Shown in pieces: positions 23,876 to 25,384 of a stretch of 25,384 nt of DNA. Where the stretch lies: the IMG/VR virus record IMGVR_UViG_3300048838_000787, positions 1 through 25,384 of that record; one strand, given 5' to 3'. Origin of the DNA: a virus. Position 1 is the first letter of the stretch, and every line of letters starts with the position of its first letter. The notes under the pieces are model-generated. The model searched no databases, was not told the DNA's origin, and worked only from the letters and a program-made list of their open reading frames with translations. A program made the translations under genes and the position numbers.

Positions 23876-24421
23876 TAGGCCGAACAAATTATAATGAACC
23901 ATTGGATTGTTGGGCTTAAAGACTGATAACTGAACGTGAGAAGGCAGAAAACAGTTAGTATCTCACTCACATGAGATATGGGATAGATTGTCAAGGCGAA
24001 CAATTTCCCGATGTATAGCCAGCTATGCATTGAAAAAATAATATTTCTATCAAAAAGAAGGTTATCACCGCTTGGAGATAGACTAATCGAAGGTTGTCAT
24101 TATGAAGAGGTAAGACATTAAATTGATACCTGTCTGGCAAATTGCATGTGAACACCTGCACAGTAAAAGAGCACAGTTTTGAAAAATAGATTGTGTTGAG
24201 TAAGCCAGTATAAACAAAGCCTTTGATTTTTAAGACATTTACACCAAAAGCTGATAGGCAGTCGAGCATTAGCAGGCACTATGGCTACTTGATATATACT
24301 AGTTTCTATCAAGTAGTAAGAATAGTAAAGGTGAAATTCCTTATTGGTGTAGATAGACGAACACAATTAATCTGCAAGAATGTAGGTTGTATCACAGGTG
24401 AAGCAGTCTGATGGGGAAACT
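23876..24421 (+). ncRNA. Candidate large structured RNA, 5' part
   Basis: No plausible gene lies here; short frames on both strands lack protein-like composition. Many stems are visible: 23927-23932/23952-23957; 23959-23965/23972-23978 (7 bp, perfect); 23985-23991/24000-24006; 24011-24018/24023-24030 (8 bp, CCAG loop); 24046-24051/24077-24082; and a four-way fold at 24237-24354. The base composition appears less AT-rich than the flanking genes. Such dense folding beside phage tRNA genes is the setting of GOLLD and ROOL RNAs. I cannot assign it to either family. The strand is assumed from the tRNAs that follow. Confidence 0.55.
24237..24354 (+). other. Cloverleaf-like four-way fold inside the RNA region
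   Basis: A 9-bp closing stem (24237-24245 with 24346-24354, one G-U) encloses three arms: 24250-24255/24268-24273 (6 bp, one G-U), 24285-24294/24307-24316 (10 bp, perfect), and 24328-24331/24339-24342 (4 bp, 7-nt loop). The arrangement and 7-nt last loop recall a tRNA, but the T-loop consensus is absent. The 10-nt GAGCATTAGC here (24264-24273) recurs in the split tRNA at 24443-24452. Confidence 0.5.
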
Positions 24422-24588
24422 AGGAAAGTAGCTCAGTTGGTAGAGCATTAGCGTGAAAAAAATAGTAATCTGTTATCACAGAATTAGAAAGCTGTAAAGG
24501 TGCTCAGGAGCATTAAAGATAGAAGATAACTAACAGCAATTAAAACAACTGGTTCTAAGGGTCAGTGGTTCGAGTCCACTCTTTCCTG
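24422..24588 (+). tRNA. tRNA with an insert of about 95 nt in the anticodon loop
   Basis: All outer parts are present: acceptor AGGAAAG/CTTTCCT (24422-24428, 24581-24587), D arm GCTC...GAGC (24431-24446), T arm AGTGG-TTCGAGT-CCACT (24564-24580), variable loop GGGTC, and discriminator G at 24588. CCA is not encoded. The anticodon stem is split: TTAG at 24448-24451 pairs with CTAA at 24555-24558. Between them are about 103 nt, including a three-way fold: 24472-24477/24525-24530, 24478-24481/24492-24495, 24500-24504/24509-24513. The anticodon cannot be read with certainty (CUG or GUG are options). The insert is far too short for a usual group I intron. Confidence 0.7.
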
Positions 24589-24969
24589 CAAATTTAAAAT
24601 ACAAAGAAACTATGCAAGCACAACATCTAGCGTTAGCAGAGAAAACTGCGTAAGCAAATTAAATCTGTTGTCTATAAAGTTGCATGGTAATAGCCTGCTG
24701 AAAACAAACAGTGAGGGTTGTATTATCAACTGAAAGATAGGTAAATTGCTTGGACACTCCGAGTTAGAATTAAGGAGCCAATATAAAGGTTTAAACCTTT
24801 GCACGGGTGGTATGCTAAAGAGAACCACAGAACAAAACCTTATCATAGTCCTTTGCCAAAGGACGTTGTTTGTTGGATGATATTAAGACATCAGTTCTGA
24901 TGACTCCGAAATGAGAAAATAAGAGTTTTATCAAGATATTCCAGGTGGCACTGGGCAGGCTTGTTTTAC
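24589..24969 (+). ncRNA. Candidate large structured RNA, 3' part
   Basis: No gene is seen. Nested stems 24612-24617/24680-24685 (ATGCAA/TTGCAT), 24620-24625/24666-24671 (ACAACA/TGTTGT) and 24636-24639/24646-24649 form a long arm. Others are 24717-24720/24727-24730, 24750-24753 and 24757-24760 with 24774-24781, the palindrome 24785-24800 (AAAGGTTTAAACCTTT), 24848-24854/24858-24864 (7 bp, 3-nt loop) and 24889-24894/24897-24902. It may continue the RNA begun before the split tRNA, or be a second RNA. Confidence 0.55.
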
Positions 24970-25043
24970 AGAGTAGTATATCAGTTGGTTAGATTACTTG
25001 GTTTGGAACCAAGAGGTCGTCAGTTCGAGTCTGACCTACTCTA
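24970..25043 (+). tRNA. tRNA-Pro (UGG)
   Basis: A complete cloverleaf: acceptor AGAGTAG/CTACTCT, D arm TATC...GATT (one mismatch), anticodon stem CTTGG/CCAAG with loop TTTGGAA (anticodon TGG at 25004-25006), variable loop AGGTC, T arm GTCAG-TTCGAGT-CTGAC, discriminator A. CCA is not encoded. Phage tRNAs usually support codons common in the phage but rarer in the host. Confidence 0.93.
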
Positions 25044-25068
25044 CATTAATAGTTCAACTTTTAAAGAA

Positions 25069-25365
25069 ATGGAACAATTAACTAAGCAAGAAAAATTAAA
25101 GATTTACAAACTTGCACTTGAAATATACAAAAAAGAGATAGGTATATATCATTGGGTTGGTTTATGCAATGCATGTCACCAAGCAATGCGTAATTTATTC
25201 TATTTTTGTGATATTGAAAATTGTTTAAAAGAGTTAATGGATTATAAACCAATATATATAACTAATAATCATACCTATTGGTGGCCTGTTGATGATCATG
25301 AAATTCGTATTAAAATATTAGAAGAAATTATTAACAAACTTAAACAAGATGTCGAACAGCAATAA
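25069..25365 (+). CDS. Hypothetical protein with Cys residues (98 aa)
   Basis: The ATG at 25069 lies 25 nt after tRNA-Pro; a longer frame from 24961 would read through the tRNA and is rejected. The N-terminus is a Lys-rich helix (MEQLTKQEKLKIYKLALEIY), the middle has CNAC and CDIENC, the next part is aromatic (TYWWPVDDHE), and the end is a charged helix. The Cys spacing might allow metal binding but is not a standard ribbon. Function is unknown. Confidence 0.72.
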   Translation: MEQLTKQEKLKIYKLALEIYKKEIGIYHWVGLCNACHQAMRNLFYFCDIENCLKELMDYKPIYITNNHTYWWPVDDHEIRIKILEEIINKLKQDVEQQ

Positions 25366-25374
25366 AACTAATAT

Positions 25375-25384
25375 ATGAAAAAAG
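25375..25384 (+). CDS. First codons of a gene running off the right edge
   Basis: ATGAAAAAAG begins 9 nt after the stop of the 98-aa gene, in an AT-rich context like other starts here. Only three codons are visible. Confidence 0.35.

Noticed and set aside
24422-24588. Classic group I intron in the tRNA
   Set aside because: The insert is about 95 nt, too short for the conserved core, and no clear P7/guanosine-binding elements were seen.
23991-24846. Several short frames of 62-92 aa on both strands in the RNA region
   Set aside because: They overlap each other, have low protein-like composition (Cys/Phe/Leu-rich) and coincide with stem-loops.
24961-25068. Longer start of the 98-aa gene
   Set aside because: It would translate through tRNA-Pro; the ATG at 25069 is more sensible.
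1-25384. Stop-codon reassignment, as known in some crAss-like phages
   Set aside because: All large genes are open under the standard code with expected lengths and ends. No suppressor tRNA could be confirmed, as the anticodon of the split tRNA is unclear.

Overview
The window looks like part of the genome of a tailed bacteriophage that infects a member of the Bacteroidota. Four observations support the host: AT-rich DNA, start codons without Shine-Dalgarno sequences, two promoters that fit the Bacteroidota consensus (TTTG, about 20 nt, TAnnTTTG), and signal peptides ending in FSQ or FGQ. The packaging and capsid genes most resemble the crAss-like phages (Crassvirales) in gene order, protein lengths (TerL about 700 aa, portal about 790 aa, capsid about 490 aa) and recalled motifs. 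That placement comes from recognition, not from a database search.

Left part, 1-19817, minus strand, read from right to left: one long, tightly packed late operon. It starts at a consensus promoter near 19835-19867. The first genes are a winged-helix-like protein and several small proteins, three of them zinc ribbons (two are short genes at 19327-19470 and 17845-18006). A DUF5675-like protein, a 102-aa protein, the large terminase, the portal, an acidic scaffold-like protein and the major capsid protein follow. Next come a conserved 263-aa protein, a 243-aa connector-like protein, a 383-aa probable structural protein with its own terminator, and the tail or fibre module. The last four genes of that module, including a partial fibre gene of at least 854 codons that runs off the left edge, all begin with Sec signal peptides.

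Middle part, 19818-22170: the turning point between leftward and rightward transcription. Small rightward genes each have their own terminator, and most have a repeated upstream box, TTCAAACCCTNNCTTA, present in six good copies. These are probably early genes under a phage-specific promoter or operator. A 740-nt stretch without a gene carries a perfect consensus promoter, three boxes and several hairpins.

Right part, 22169-25384, plus strand: a 212-aa protein with an acidic tail, then small genes, two of them preceded by nearly identical 31-nt leaders. Next is about 1.1 kb of DNA with no credible gene but many strong stem-loops, including a four-way cloverleaf-like fold and a tRNA gene whose anticodon loop is split by an insert of about 95 nt. 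This region ends at a normal tRNA-Pro(UGG). It is the best candidate for an unusual system: a large structured phage RNA, comparable in setting to GOLLD or ROOL RNAs. One more small gene and the first codons of another close the window.
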